Assembly: GCF_040253615.1 (NCBI RefSeq)
Contig: NZ_JBEJGY010000004.1
Location: forward strand, 5,270,001-5,334,000
DNA: 64,000 nt
Origin: Streptomyces sp. Edi4
GTDB lineage: Bacteria; Actinomycetota; Actinomycetes; Streptomycetales; Streptomycetaceae
Direction: 5' to 3'
Part shown: positions 54,714 to 63,667 of the stretch, piece by piece
Layout: every line of letters starts with the position of its first letter
How positions within the stretch are numbered: the stretch's first letter is position 1
Position numbers and translations under genes: made by a program
The notes under the pieces: generated by a model
The model's input: the letters and a program-made list of their open reading frames with translations, nothing else
Database searches by the model: none
What the model was told of the DNA's origin: nothing

Positions 54714-55928
54714 CTATGTCCGCGCTACGACAGTGACGTGCAGTTCGCCCTCGGCGACCCGGGCCCGCAGCTCCTCCCCGGACGCGACGTCCCCGGGGGC
54801 GCGGACCACCTCGCCGCCGGCCCGCTGGAGCACCGCGTACCCCCGCTCCAGCGTGGCCGCGGGCGAGAGCGCCACCACGCGCGCGTGGGTGTGCGAGAGC
54901 TCGGAGTCTGCCCGGTCCAGGTGGTGGCCGAGCACCCGGCGTGCGCGGTGCAAGAGCGCGTCCACGTCGTCGGCGCGGTCGTCCACCATGCGCTGCGGCC
55001 GCTCCATCCAGGGCCGCCCGAGCACCCCCGCAAGACCCCGCTCCTCGCGGTCGACGACGCCGGTGACGTGGCGGCGCGCGCGGTCGCGCAGCATCCGTAC
55101 CCGCTCCAGCTCCTCGCCGACGTCCGGCACGACCTTCTTCGCGGCGTCCGTCGGCGTGGAGGCCCGCAGATCGGCGACCAGGTCGAGCAGCGGAGCGTCC
55201 GGCTCGTGCCCGATCGCGGAGACGACCGGCGTACGGCACCGGCCGACCGCCCGGACCAGCTCCTCGTCCGAGAACGGCAGCAGGTCCTCCACGCTGCCGC
55301 CGCCCCGCGCCACGATGATCACGTCCACGTCGTCCAGCTCGTCGAGCTCCCGCACCGCCTGGACTACCTGCGGCACCGCGTGCACGCCCTGCACCGCCAC
55401 ATTGCGTACCTCGAAGCGCACCGCGGGCCAGCGCCGCCGCGCGTTCTCCAGGACGTCACGCTCGGCTGCCGAGGCGCGCCCCACGACGAGCCCGACGAGC
55501 TGTGGCAGGAAGGGCAGCGGACGCTTGCGGTCCAGGGCGAAAAGGCCCTCCGACGCCAGGCTCCGCTTCAACTGCTCGAGTCTGGCGAGCAGTTCACCGA
55601 TGCCGACCGGTTTTATCTCCACCGCGCGCAGCGAGAGCTGGCCGCGCGGCGCGTACCACTCGGGCTTGGCGTGCACCACGACGCGCGCGCCCTCGGACAC
55701 CACGTCGGCCACCGCGTCGAAGACCTGGCGGTAGCACGTGACGCCCACGGAGATGTCGTGTGAGGGATCGCGCAGCGTCATGAAGACCACACCCGCGCCG
55801 GGCCGCCGCGAGAGCTGGGTGATCTGCCCCTCCACCCAGACCGCCCCGAGACGGTTGATCCACCCCCCGATGAGGCGCGACACCTCGCCGACGGGGAGCG
55901 GCGCGTCCGCACTCGTATTCAGAGCCAT
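54714..55928 (-). CDS. xseA: Exodeoxyribonuclease VII large subunit
   Basis: 404 residues. OB-fold N-terminus (LGAVWVEGQITQLSRRPGAG, FMTLRDPSHDISVGVTCYRQ); catalytic core with VIIVARGGGSVEDLLPFSDE and PVVSAIGHEPDAPLLDLVAD; helical C-terminus that binds XseB. Both subunits form the ssDNA exonuclease for repair. It follows the APC transporter by nine bases. Confidence 0.96.
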   Translation of the reverse strand: MALNTSADAPLPVGEVSRLIGGWINRLGAVWVEGQITQLSRRPGAGVVFMTLRDPSHDISVGVTCYRQVFDAVADVVSEGARVVVHAKPEWYAPRGQLSLRAVEIKPVGIGELLARLEQLKRSLASEGLFALDRKRPLPFLPQLVGLVVGRASAAERDVLENARRRWPAVRFEVRNVAVQGVHAVPQVVQAVRELDELDDVDVIIVARGGGSVEDLLPFSDEELVRAVGRCRTPVVSAIGHEPDAPLLDLVADLRASTPTDAAKKVVPDVGEELERVRMLRDRARRHVTGVVDREERGLAGVLGRPWMERPQRMVDDRADDVDALLHRARRVLGHHLDRADSELSHTHARVVALSPAATLERGYAVLQRAGGEVVRAPGDVASGEELRARVAEGELHVTVVART

Positions 55929-55937
55929 GTACGCAGG

Positions 55938-57437
55938 CTAGCCCCCGCCACCGACAGTCCCGCCGGGCCCCGGCGGCTCCGCGTCGGACCCCGGCGGCTC
56001 CGCGTCGGGGCCCGGACGCCGGCCCCCCTGCATGGCGAGCACCACAAGACCCACCGCGAGCCAGCCGAGCCCGACCAGCTGCGCGGTCGCCGTCGCCTCC
56101 CAGATCACCGCGACGATCACGGCCGCGCCGAGCGCCGGGACCACCACGTGGCTCAGCCAGTTGGGCGCGCCCTCCATGCGGCGTACCGCGTACCAGGCGA
56201 CGACGGAGACGTGCAGCAGGAAGAACGCGGTCAGCGCGCCCATGTCCACGACCGAGACGAGGTGGTCCATGCCGTCGTCGCGCCGGGCCGCCCACACCGC
56301 GGCGACCAGCGTGACCACCGCGGCGAGCAGCAGCGCGGGGCGCGGCACCCCGGCGCCTGTGCGCGACAGGGCGCGCGGCAGCCGGCGGTCGCGGGCCATC
56401 GCGAAGACGAGCCGGCCGGCCGCGGCCTGCCCGGCGAGCGCCGCGAACGCCGCCCCGATCGCCTTGCTGACCGCCACCAGGGTGTGCAGCCAGCCGCCCA
56501 CCGACGTCTCCACCGTGTCGTAGAACGCCGAGCCCTGCTTGACCGGGTCGGCCGCGAGCCGCGCCGACGACAGGGGTTCGAGCAGCGCCGCCAGGTAGGA
56601 CTGCACGATGAACAGGGACCCGGCGAGCACCAGGCAGAACAGCACCGCGCGCGCCACCTTGGCCGACCCCCCCGTCACCTCCTCGGCGAAGGTCGCGATC
56701 GCGTCGAAGCCGAGGTAGGACAGGACCGCGACGGACACCGCGCCGAGGACCGCGCCCAGGGAGAACCCGGCGTCCCCGCTCAGCGGCGAGAGCCAGCCCC
56801 GGTGCGCCCCGTCCCGTACGAGCACCACCACGGCCGACACCACGAAGACGAGCAGCACCACGATCTCCAGGGCGAGCACCGCGAAGCCGACGCGGGCGGC
56901 GGCCCGTACGCCCCACAGGTTGAGCAGGGTGGTGATCACCACCGCGACCGCCGTCCACACCCACCGCGACACGGACGGGACCAGGGAGTTCATCGCGATG
57001 CCGGAGAAGAGGTAGGCGACGGCCGGGATGAGCAGGTAGTCGAGCATCGCCATCCACCCGGCGATGAAACCCGGCCCCTCGCCGAGCGCCTTGCGCGCGT
57101 ACGCGAACACCGACCCGGCCAGCGGCACGACCCGCACCATCTGGGCGTAGCTGAACGCGGTGAAGCCCATGGCGATCGTGGCCACCAGATAAACCAGCGC
57201 GACCGCGCCGTGCGACTTGGCGTCCAGGGTGCCGAAGATGCCGACGGGAGCCATCGGCGCGATGAAGAGGAGCCCGTAGACCACCAGGTCCCGGAAGCCC
57301 AGACTCCGCCGCAGCCGCCCGGCCCCCTCCGCCCCGGGACCGGGGTCGGCCCCGTACCCCGCGCGGCCCGGCGCGCCCGGCCGGCCTTCTTCCCCGTGCC
57401 CTCCGTGCCGCTCGCGCTCCTCGTGTACGCCGCTCAT
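55938..57437 (-). CDS. APC-family amino acid permease
   Basis: 499 residues from ATG 57437. About 12 helices; family motifs are FRDLVVYGLLFIAPMAPVGI at helix 1, SYLGFDAIATFAEEV and GRLVFAMARDRRLPRALSRT. The N-terminal 40 residues and the Gly/Pro-rich C-terminus are cytoplasmic. It takes up an amino acid or amine with H+ or by exchange. It precedes xseA on the same strand and is divergent from ispH. Confidence 0.92.
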   Translation of the reverse strand: MSGVHEERERHGGHGEEGRPGAPGRAGYGADPGPGAEGAGRLRRSLGFRDLVVYGLLFIAPMAPVGIFGTLDAKSHGAVALVYLVATIAMGFTAFSYAQMVRVVPLAGSVFAYARKALGEGPGFIAGWMAMLDYLLIPAVAYLFSGIAMNSLVPSVSRWVWTAVAVVITTLLNLWGVRAAARVGFAVLALEIVVLLVFVVSAVVVLVRDGAHRGWLSPLSGDAGFSLGAVLGAVSVAVLSYLGFDAIATFAEEVTGGSAKVARAVLFCLVLAGSLFIVQSYLAALLEPLSSARLAADPVKQGSAFYDTVETSVGGWLHTLVAVSKAIGAAFAALAGQAAAGRLVFAMARDRRLPRALSRTGAGVPRPALLLAAVVTLVAAVWAARRDDGMDHLVSVVDMGALTAFFLLHVSVVAWYAVRRMEGAPNWLSHVVVPALGAAVIVAVIWEATATAQLVGLGWLAVGLVVLAMQGGRRPGPDAEPPGSDAEPPGPGGTVGGGG

Positions 57438-57550
57438 GCGGCCAGTCTCACCGGACCCGCGGCCTTCGGCCCGCCGGGCGGGCCGGTCGAGCGGGCGTGC
57501 CGGTCGAGCGGGCGGGCGGCGGGTCCGGCCGGGCTGTCGGTGTGAGCCCC

Positions 57551-57556
57551 TACCAT
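57551..57556 (+). promoter_or_regulatory. -10 box of leaderless ispH
   Basis: TACCAT is followed by seven bases and then the ATG at 57564, which is chosen over the ATG at 57555 because the latter overlaps the box. Confidence 0.6.
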
Positions 57557-57563
57557 GGACGGC

Positions 57564-58592
57564 ATGACTGCTACCGCCCACCCGTCGCCCGCCACCGCCG
57601 CCAGTGGAGGCGCCGCGCGCCACAGTGACAAGCGGGTCCTGCTCGCCGCTCCCCGTGGCTACTGCGCGGGCGTGGACCGTGCCGTGATCGCCGTGGAGAA
57701 GGCTCTGGAGCAGTACGGGGCGCCCATCTACGTCCGGCACGAGATCGTCCACAACAAGTACGTGGTGCAGACGCTGGAGAAGAAGGGTGCGATCTTCGTC
57801 GAGCGGACGGCGGAGGTGCCGGAGGGCTCCATCGTGATGTTCTCCGCCCACGGCGTCGCCCCGACCGTCCACGCGGAGGCCGCCGAGCGCAAGCTGGCGA
57901 CCATCGACGCCACGTGCCCGCTGGTGACCAAGGTCCACAAGGAAGCCGTGCGGTACGCGAAGGAGGACTACGACATCCTCCTGATCGGCCACGAGGGCCA
58001 CGAGGAGGTCATCGGCACCTCCGGCGAGGCCCCCGACCACATCACCCTGGTCGACGGCCCGGACGACGTGGCGAACGTCGAGGTGCGCGACGAGTCGAAG
58101 GTCGTGTGGCTCTCGCAGACCACGCTCTCCGTCGACGAGACGATGGAGACGGTCGGCGCCCTCAAGAACAAGTTCCCCAACCTGCTCTCGCCGCCCAGCG
58201 ACGACATCTGCTACGCCACGCAGAACCGCCAGGTAGCGGTGAAGAAGCTCGCCGAGGACGCGGAGCTGGTCATCGTCGTCGGCTCCAAGAACTCCTCGAA
58301 CTCGATCCGCATGGTCGAGGTCGCCCTCGACGCGGGCGCACCCGCCGCCCACCTGGTGGACTTCGCGGACGAGATCGACGAGGCGTGGCTGGAAGGCGTC
58401 ACCACGGTCGGCCTGACCTCGGGCGCCTCCGTGCCGGACGTCCTGGTCGACGGCGTCCTGGAATGGCTGGCCCAGCGCGGCTACGGCGACGTGGAGACCG
58501 TGAAGACGGCCGACGAGTCGATCACCTTCTCGCTCCCCAAGGAGCTCCGCCGCGACCTGCGCGCCGAAGCGGCCGAGCTCGCGGGCGAGTGA
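57564..58592 (+). CDS. ispH: 4-hydroxy-3-methylbut-2-enyl diphosphate reductase
   Basis: 342 residues. The [4Fe-4S] ligands are Cys34 (APRGYCAGV), Cys118 (IDATCPLV) and Cys216 (DDICYATQNRQ). FSAHGVAPTVH and the SKNSSNSIRM substrate loop are intact. It makes IPP and DMAPP in the last step of the MEP pathway. It lies about 130 bases from the divergent APC gene and 56 bases before ppgK. Confidence 0.97.
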   Translation: MTATAHPSPATAASGGAARHSDKRVLLAAPRGYCAGVDRAVIAVEKALEQYGAPIYVRHEIVHNKYVVQTLEKKGAIFVERTAEVPEGSIVMFSAHGVAPTVHAEAAERKLATIDATCPLVTKVHKEAVRYAKEDYDILLIGHEGHEEVIGTSGEAPDHITLVDGPDDVANVEVRDESKVVWLSQTTLSVDETMETVGALKNKFPNLLSPPSDDICYATQNRQVAVKKLAEDAELVIVVGSKNSSNSIRMVEVALDAGAPAAHLVDFADEIDEAWLEGVTTVGLTSGASVPDVLVDGVLEWLAQRGYGDVETVKTADESITFSLPKELRRDLRAEAAELAGE

Positions 58593-58635
58593 CACCACCG
58601 GTCCGCCCCTTCCACGCGTAAGGCCCGCCCGCCCG

Positions 58636-58641
58636 TACGGT
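58636..58641 (+). promoter_or_regulatory. -10 box of leaderless ppgK
   Basis: TACGGT is followed by seven bases and the ATG at 58649. Confidence 0.55.
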
Positions 58642-58648
58642 GGGACTC

Positions 58649-59401
58649 ATGAACGCCATGAGGAACGTGTTCGGAGTGGACGTCGGCGGAACCGGCATCA
58701 AGGGTGCCCCGGTCGACCTGGCGCGCGGTGATGTGGCCAAGGAACGCCACAAGGTGCTGACCCCGCATCCCGCGACGCCCGATGCCGTCGCGGACGGCAT
58801 CGCGGAGGTGGTCGGCCACTTCGGCTGGTCCGGCCCGGTCGGGATGACGTTTCCGGGGGTGATCGCCGCGAACACCGTACGGACCGCCGCGAACGTGGCC
58901 GAGGAGTGGGTGGGCGTGGACGCCGCTCGCCTCGTGGCCGACCGGCTCGGGGGCATGCCGGTCACCGTCGTGAACGACGCGGACGCTGCGGGCGTGGCCG
59001 AGATGAACTTCGGCGCGGGGCGCGGCCGCCAGGGCACGGTGATACTGCTGACCTTCGGTACGGGCATCGGCAGCGCGCTGTTCGTGGACGGCCGCCTGGT
59101 CCCCAACACCGAGCTCGGCCATCTGGAACTCCACGGCCACGAGGCGGAGAAGCACGCCTCGACCAAGGTCAAGGAGGACGAGGACCTGAGCTGGTCGCAC
59201 TGGGCGCGCCGGGTCCAGAAGTACCTGGCGCATGTGGAGATGCTGTTCTCGCCCGAGCTGTTCATCATCGGCGGGGGTGTGAGCCGCAAGGCCGAGAAGT
59301 TCCTGCCGCTGATCGAGGGCATCACGGCCGAGATCGTGCCGGCGCAGCTGGAGAACAACGCGGGGATCGTGGGGGCGGCGATGGTGGCGGCGGAGAGGTG
59401 A
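58649..59401 (+). CDS. ppgK: Polyphosphate glucokinase (ROK family)
   Basis: 250 residues. ATP/polyP-binding motif VFGVDVGGTGIKG, catalytic Asp in VVNDADAAGVAEMNFGAGRG, TFGTGIGSALFVDG, ELGHLELHGHEAEKHAS and the final NNAGIVGAAMVA. It phosphorylates glucose with polyphosphate or ATP. The stop codon runs straight into a 14-bp minisatellite. Confidence 0.94.
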   Translation: MNAMRNVFGVDVGGTGIKGAPVDLARGDVAKERHKVLTPHPATPDAVADGIAEVVGHFGWSGPVGMTFPGVIAANTVRTAANVAEEWVGVDAARLVADRLGGMPVTVVNDADAAGVAEMNFGAGRGRQGTVILLTFGTGIGSALFVDGRLVPNTELGHLELHGHEAEKHASTKVKEDEDLSWSHWARRVQKYLAHVEMLFSPELFIIGGGVSRKAEKFLPLIEGITAEIVPAQLENNAGIVGAAMVAAER

Positions 59402-59526
59402 GGGCGCAGGGGGGAGGGCGCACGGGGGAGGGCGCAGGGGTGAGGGCGTACGGGGGAGGGCGCAGGGGTGAGGGCGTACGGGTGAGTGCGCAGGGGTGAG
59501 GGCGTACGGGTGAGGGCGCAGGGGTG
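59401..59526. repeat. Nine tandem 14-bp units after ppgK
   Basis: Units start at 59401 and every 14 bases. From the third unit, AGGGCGCAGGGGTG and AGGGCGTACGGGTG alternate, giving a 28-bp higher-order repeat. Point variants mark units 1, 2, 4 and 7. Confidence 0.95.
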
Positions 59527-59534
59527 ACGCCGCG

Positions 59535-59555
59535 AAAGCGGGCCCGGCCCGCTTT
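59535..59555. terminator. Bidirectional hairpin downstream of ppgK
   Basis: AAAGCGGGCC (59535) and GGCCCGCTTT (59546-59555) flank a single C: a perfect inverted repeat with an A3/T3 end. It lies between convergent genes. Confidence 0.75.
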
Positions 59556-59559
59556 CCCG

Positions 59560-59604
59560 CTGCCTACTGGCCCACTGCCTACTGGCCCACTGCCTACTCC
59601 TACT
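59560..59604. repeat. 15-bp tandem repeat, two perfect copies and a diverged third
   Basis: CTGCCTACTGGCCCA at 59560-59574 and 59575-59589, then CTGCCTACTCCTACT, just downstream of the stop of the convergent membrane-protein gene. Confidence 0.85.
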
Positions 59605-60193
59605 ACCGCCGGCCGGGTTTTTTGGGGGCGGCGGCATTCCTGAGGCCTCGTCGGCGCCCCATCAGCCGGAGCTTGCGTACGGTGGCGATGACGCCGGCCA
59701 CGAGCGTTCCGGCGTAGAGCCAGCCCGCGTGGAGGGCGAGCGCGGTGACCACGGCCAGCGTCTGGCCGCCGAAGCCGCCAGTGCCGCCGGCGATCGGGAT
59801 GATCCCGACGGCGAAGGCGATGGGGACGCAAATGGGCGCGGTCACCACGTCGGCGGGCCGCACCCAGAGCGCGGTGACGGCGCTGACCAGCAGGAACAGC
59901 ACGCCGTACACCACGGGTGAGGCGTCGAGGAGCAGCCAGTCGAGCCCGGCGAAGGCGAACATCAGGGCCGCGGCGAAGAGCCCGCCGCCGAGTCCGGTGA
60001 GCCGGGGGGACGGCAGTCTGCGCAGGGCGAGGACGACGGGCGGCACCGGCCGGGTGCGCCCGGCGGCGCCGGCGAGTGGCGCCCGGGGGGCGGCCGGTGC
60101 CGATGTCCGGGGTCGCTGTGCGCGCTGCGGGGTGCGTGTCCTGTATTGCTCCACCGCACCAACGTAGGTCTCCCCGGGGGAGGAACCACCCAT
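59603..60193 (-). CDS. Small polytopic membrane protein, DUF6542-like
   Basis: 196 residues from ATG 60193 (AAAGGG eight bases upstream; a GTG at 60154 is an alternative). A 70-residue Arg/Pro/Ala-rich N-terminus precedes four helices (GGGLFAAALMFAFAGLDWLL, VVYGVLFLLVSAVTALWV, ICVPIAFAVGIIPIAG, LAVVTALALHAGWLYAGTLV) and a basic C-terminus. The family is of unknown function in Streptomyces. Confidence 0.8.
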   Translation of the reverse strand: MGGSSPGETYVGAVEQYRTRTPQRAQRPRTSAPAAPRAPLAGAAGRTRPVPPVVLALRRLPSPRLTGLGGGLFAAALMFAFAGLDWLLLDASPVVYGVLFLLVSAVTALWVRPADVVTAPICVPIAFAVGIIPIAGGTGGFGGQTLAVVTALALHAGWLYAGTLVAGVIATVRKLRLMGRRRGLRNAAAPKKPGRR

Positions 60194-60419
60194 TGGACAC
60201 GCCCTTTGGCCGACCTTGCCCACACGTTCGACGCGGGGGCGGCCGTCGGGGGCCGGGCGGGGGCGGGGGGTGCGCCATGGCCGGAACGGGGGGCAGCTGG
60301 GCGCCCCGGCCGCATCGGGGGCGGTGGCCCGGGCCGTCACGGGTGGGACGGCGCGCCCGTAAACTGGTGGGCGGTCCACTCTCGGACCGTCCACCGCCCT
60401 CGTACCGGGAAGTCGCCAC

Positions 60420-61508
60420 GTGTCGCTCACGATCGGAATCGTCGGTCTGCCGAATGTCGGCAAGTCGACCCTGTTCAACGCCCTGACCAAGAACGACGTA
60501 CTGGCGGCCAACTACCCGTTCGCCACCATCGAGCCGAACGTCGGCGTCGTCGGCGTCCCGGACGCCCGCCTGGCCAAGCTGGCCGAGGTCTTCAACTCCC
60601 AGCGGATCCTGCCCGCCACGGTCGACTTCGTCGACATCGCCGGCATCGTGCGCGGCGCGAGCGAGGGCGAGGGCCTGGGCAACAAGTTCCTGGCGAACAT
60701 CCGCGAGTCGGACGCGATCTGCCAGGTCATCCGTGCCTTCAAGGACGAGAACGTCGTCCACGTCGACGGCAAGGTGTCCCCCAAGGACGACATCGAGACG
60801 ATCAACACGGAGCTGATCCTCGCGGACCTCCAGTCCGTGGAGAAGGCGGTGCCGCGCCTCACGAAGGAGTCCCGCCTCCAGAAGGAGAAGATCGCGGTCC
60901 TGGCGGCGGTCGAGAAGGCCCAGAAGATCCTGGAGTCCGGCGAGACGCTGTTCTCGGCGGGCATCACCAAGGGCACGGAGCAGGGCGATCTGCTGCACGA
61001 GCTGCACCTGCTGACCACGAAGCCGTTCCTGTACGTCTTCAACGTCGACGAGGACGAACTGGTCGACGAGGACTTCAAGAACGAGCAGCGCGCACTGGTC
61101 GCCCCGGCGGAGGCGATCTTCCTCAACGCGAAGATCGAGTCCGAGCTGATCGAGCTGGACGACGACGAGGCCCTTGAGCTCCTCCAGTCCATGGGCCAGG
61201 AAGAGCCCGGCCTCGCCACCCTGGGCCGCGTCGGCTTCGCCACCCTGGGCCTCCAGACCTACCTGACGGCCGGCCCGAAGGAAACCCGCGCCTGGACCAT
61301 CCCCCAGGGCGCCACGGCCCCCGAGGCGGCCGGTGTCATCCACACCGACTTCCAGAAGGGCTTCATCAAGGCGGAAGTCATCTCCTTCGACGACCTGATC
61401 GCCGCAGGCTCAGTGGCAGAGGCCCGCTCGCGCGGCAAGGCGCGGATGGAGGGCAAGGAGTATGTGATGCAGGACGGGGATGTGGTGGAGTTCCGCTTCA
61501 ACGTGTAG
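60420..61508 (+). CDS. ychF: Redox-regulated GTP/ATPase YchF (Obg family)
   Basis: 362 residues. GTG start after GGGAAG. G1 is GLPNVGKSTL (9-18), then VDFVDIAGIVRGASEGEGLG (G3 region), a coiled-coil insert, and the C-terminal TGS-like domain (LQTYLTAGPKETRAWTIPQG, YVMQDGDVVEFRFNV). YchF binds ribosomes and is linked to stress control. Its last 17 bases before the stop codon recur at 63738, which makes the 3' end a probable integration site. Confidence 0.96.
   Translation: MSLTIGIVGLPNVGKSTLFNALTKNDVLAANYPFATIEPNVGVVGVPDARLAKLAEVFNSQRILPATVDFVDIAGIVRGASEGEGLGNKFLANIRESDAICQVIRAFKDENVVHVDGKVSPKDDIETINTELILADLQSVEKAVPRLTKESRLQKEKIAVLAAVEKAQKILESGETLFSAGITKGTEQGDLLHELHLLTTKPFLYVFNVDEDELVDEDFKNEQRALVAPAEAIFLNAKIESELIELDDDEALELLQSMGQEEPGLATLGRVGFATLGLQTYLTAGPKETRAWTIPQGATAPEAAGVIHTDFQKGFIKAEVISFDDLIAAGSVAEARSRGKARMEGKEYVMQDGDVVEFRFNV
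61490..61506 (+). other. Left copy of a 17-bp direct repeat (putative att site, ychF 3' end)
   Basis: GTTCCGCTTCAACGTGT inside the last codons of ychF is identical to 63738-63754. The gene reading frame is preserved, as when an element integrates in the end of a conserved gene. Confidence 0.6.
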
Positions 61509-61555
61509 CGGCTGACCCATCACCACGTCGCTGATCTGGCAAACATGCAGGTCAG

Positions 61556-61587
61556 GAGGGGCCCGGCTCTTCGGAGTCGGGCCCCTT
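61556..61587 (+). terminator. Hairpin downstream of ychF
   Basis: AGGGGCCCGGCTC pairs with GAGTCGGGCCCCTT with one bulged or mismatched base. A related hairpin (AAGGGGTCGGACTC with GAGTTCGACCCCTT) stands near 63809-63836 after the second 17-bp copy. Confidence 0.7.
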
Positions 61588-61595
61588 CGCTTTCC

Positions 61596-61615
61596 CCGTG
61601 CTGGATCGGTGCTGG
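61596..61615. repeat. 20-bp motif copy 1
   Basis: CCGTGCTGGATCGGTGCTGG, itself containing GTGCTGG twice. Identical to 63668-63687 and one base different from 63844-63863. Confidence 0.85.
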
Positions 61616-61665
61616 GGCGGCTGATCGTCCGTCAGTCGTTTTTCTCTCCTGAACGGCACCAAGAG

Positions 61666-61685
61666 TGGTACGTTATTACGTACCA
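61666..61685. promoter_or_regulatory. Palindromic operator of the yefM-yoeB module
   Basis: TGGTACGT (61666) and ACGTACCA (61678) flank TATT: a perfect 8-4-8 inverted repeat 20 bases before the antitoxin ATG, in an AT-richer promoter. The antitoxin-toxin complex would bind it for autoregulation. Confidence 0.75.
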
Positions 61686-61705
61686 GTTAATGGAAGGGGC
61701 AGGGC

Positions 61706-61987
61706 ATGTCCATAACCGCGAGTGAAGCCCGCAAGGAACTGTTCCCGCTGATCAAGAAGGTCAACGAGAACCACGAGGTCATTGAGATCGTCTCGAAGCA
61801 CGGCAACGCCGTGCTTATCTCGGCCGATGACTATGCGGCGTTGCGTGAGGGGTCGTACCTGCTGCGCTCGCCGGCGAACGCCCGGCGTCTGCTCAAGGCG
61901 TACGAGAACGCCCTGTCCCACATCAACGTGTCGGAGCGTGAGCTGATCGATCCGGGCTCGTCGGACGCTGGTGCGGGTGCCGCGTGA
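61706..61987 (+). CDS. yefM: YefM/Phd-type antitoxin
   Basis: 93 residues. N-terminal DNA-binding domain MSITASEARKELFPLIKKVN and VSKHGNAVLISADDYAALRE are the Phd/YefM signature. The C-terminal helical tail (LLRSPANARRLLKAYENAL) should wrap the toxin. The last codons overlap the toxin start (GTGA at 61984). Confidence 0.95.
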   Translation: MSITASEARKELFPLIKKVNENHEVIEIVSKHGNAVLISADDYAALREGSYLLRSPANARRLLKAYENALSHINVSERELIDPGSSDAGAGAA

Positions 61988-62238
61988 GGCTCGTCTTTGA
62001 GGATCAGGGCTGGGAGGACTACACGTCCTGGCTCAAGAACGACCGCAAGATGCTCGCTCGGATCAACAAGCTCATCGAGGACGTCAGGCGCGACCCCTTC
62101 TCGGGAATCGGCAAGCCTGAGCCGCTGAAGTACCACTTGCCGGGGGCTTGGTCGCGACGGATCGACGACGAGCACCGCCTCGTCTACCTGGTAACGGCCA
62201 AGGAGATCGTCATCCTCGCCGCCAGGTACCACTACTGA
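61984..62238 (+). CDS. yoeB: YoeB-type ribosome-dependent mRNA interferase
   Basis: 84 residues. All catalytic residues of YoeB are in place: Glu46 (GKPEPLKYH), Arg65 (DDEHRLVYLV), His83 and Tyr84 at the C-terminus (RYHY). The GTG overlaps the antitoxin end by four bases. It cuts mRNA at the ribosomal A site when YefM is degraded. Confidence 0.95.
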   Translation: MRLVFEDQGWEDYTSWLKNDRKMLARINKLIEDVRRDPFSGIGKPEPLKYHLPGAWSRRIDDEHRLVYLVTAKEIVILAARYHY

Positions 62239-62397
62239 TCGCTGAGTCGTCGGTGTGGGCTGGGATGCCCTCCCGGGCTGAGATGACCTCCTCGAAATCT
62301 CCGTTTTCGCAGTTGGAATCTCTGCGGCCGATGTTCCGCTTCACCCTGGCCGAGTTCCGGTCTAACCTTCGATCCGAAGAAATAGGGGGATTTTTGA

Positions 62398-63414
62398 ATG
62401 GCCGATGTCACCTTTTGAGCCAGGCTGAACCGGTCGATGAGTACGGGCGTGCTCTTTATGCGGTATCGCGATCAATTCTGAGGGCTCATTTCGATGAATT
62501 GTCGCAAGCGGACCTTGAAGACCTCAATTGCGATCGGGTGGACGTCACGTTTCGGCAGCTCGCTAAGCTCGCTCGTCTCCATCGCGACAAGGGATCACGC
62601 GGAGATGGGTTCGAGTGGGCTGTTCACGAGGCGATTGTCGGCGGCGAACCACGCGTTGTAGATCTGGTCGGCGAAGCACTCAGGAAGGTGCGCCCTAGGT
62701 CATTTGCTGATTTGTGACAGACCGACATCCCTGATGTTCGGGCACGAGCGTGCACGCCATCTCGGATTCACTGAGGCCGTTGTCAATAACGCGAGTGGTG
62801 ATGCGGTGTTGCTGCCTGACGGATCAGGCCGACCATTCGCATTCGGATCCTGGGTGCCGATTGCTGCTGGCGGTGTTGCCGCCGAGCCTCAACTTCGGGA
62901 ACGGATCAAGAAGGTATGGAAGACCGACCTGTTCCTGAGTAGTACGGAGAAGGCGCGATTTGCTGCCGCGCCTATCAAGAGTAATTGGCATCAACTCGAA
63001 GATGGTAACGGGCTCCGAGTGGCGATTGTTCCCCAGGCTGTAGACCTCCCGGCAGGATATCAGAGATGGGAGAGTCTCCACCTGATCGCCCTACCAGACC
63101 CGGACGGCTTTATGGGCTTGTTCAACGATGCGTATGAGGCGATTGCTGAAGCGATTCTGACGGTTGGCAGGCACGATCGTGCGCCCTATTACTACAAGCC
63201 GAGTGCGAAGGCGCAGAAGATCCAGGCGCAACTGGAGAAGTACGGGAAGGTGAAGGTAGTCGAAATACTTGACGCCCTGAACGAAGCAGCGCAGCAGAAT
63301 CTAATTACTGTCGACCGAAAGCTCATGTCAGTGGAAGCGCCTACGTGGCTCCATATCAATGAGAAGCGTACGCCCATCATCGCGCCGAGGCCGTCGTTCG
63401 AGAAGCTTGACTGA
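62398..63414 (+). pseudogene. Unrecognised island gene broken by two frame errors
   Basis: ATG 62398 has GGGGG upstream but meets a stop after MADVTF. One more T in the run at 62413-62416 would continue as LSQAEPVDEYGRALYAVSRS through HEAIVGGEPRVVDLVGEAL to 62717. Beyond that the frame shifts again and continues as RPTSLMFGHERARHLGFTEA to EAPTWLHINEKRTPIIAPRP. The joined product would have about 340 residues. GC is lower than around it. I believe similar uncharacterised proteins occur in Streptomyces accessory DNA but cannot name a function. Confidence 0.6.
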
Positions 63415-63429
63415 TCTGACGACGTTCCG

Positions 63430-63612
63430 GCTGCGGAACGAGCGCGGTGAACCGAGGGGATCGGTCTCCAGCGCGGACAGCTTGCCTAGGATGCGCAGCG
63501 CCGTGTCGCCATGGATCTTCCGCAGCCGGGCCTGCGCTTCCCGTCGCAAGTCGGTCGGTATTTGCGCACCGCGCGCCAGCGTCTCCCTGGCGATGTCCTC
63601 GATCGGGTGACG
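63430..63612 (-). pseudogene. RelE/ParE-type toxin N-terminal fragment
   Basis: On the minus strand RREAQARLRKIHGDTALRIL followed by GKLSALETDPLGSPRS looks like the first two helices of a RelE toxin, and nothing like the C-terminal strands follows. It borders the broken island gene. It may be a truncated toxin copy. Confidence 0.35.
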
Positions 63613-63667
63613 GTGGGAGGGCCTCTCATCGCGGTCGTGGGTGCTGGATGTGCTGGGTGAGCAGCTA

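Noticed and set aside
62333..62350. Third partial copy of the ychF-end repeat (GTTCCGCTTCA)
   Set aside because: Only 11 bases match, within reach of chance and codon similarity; not counted as an att site.
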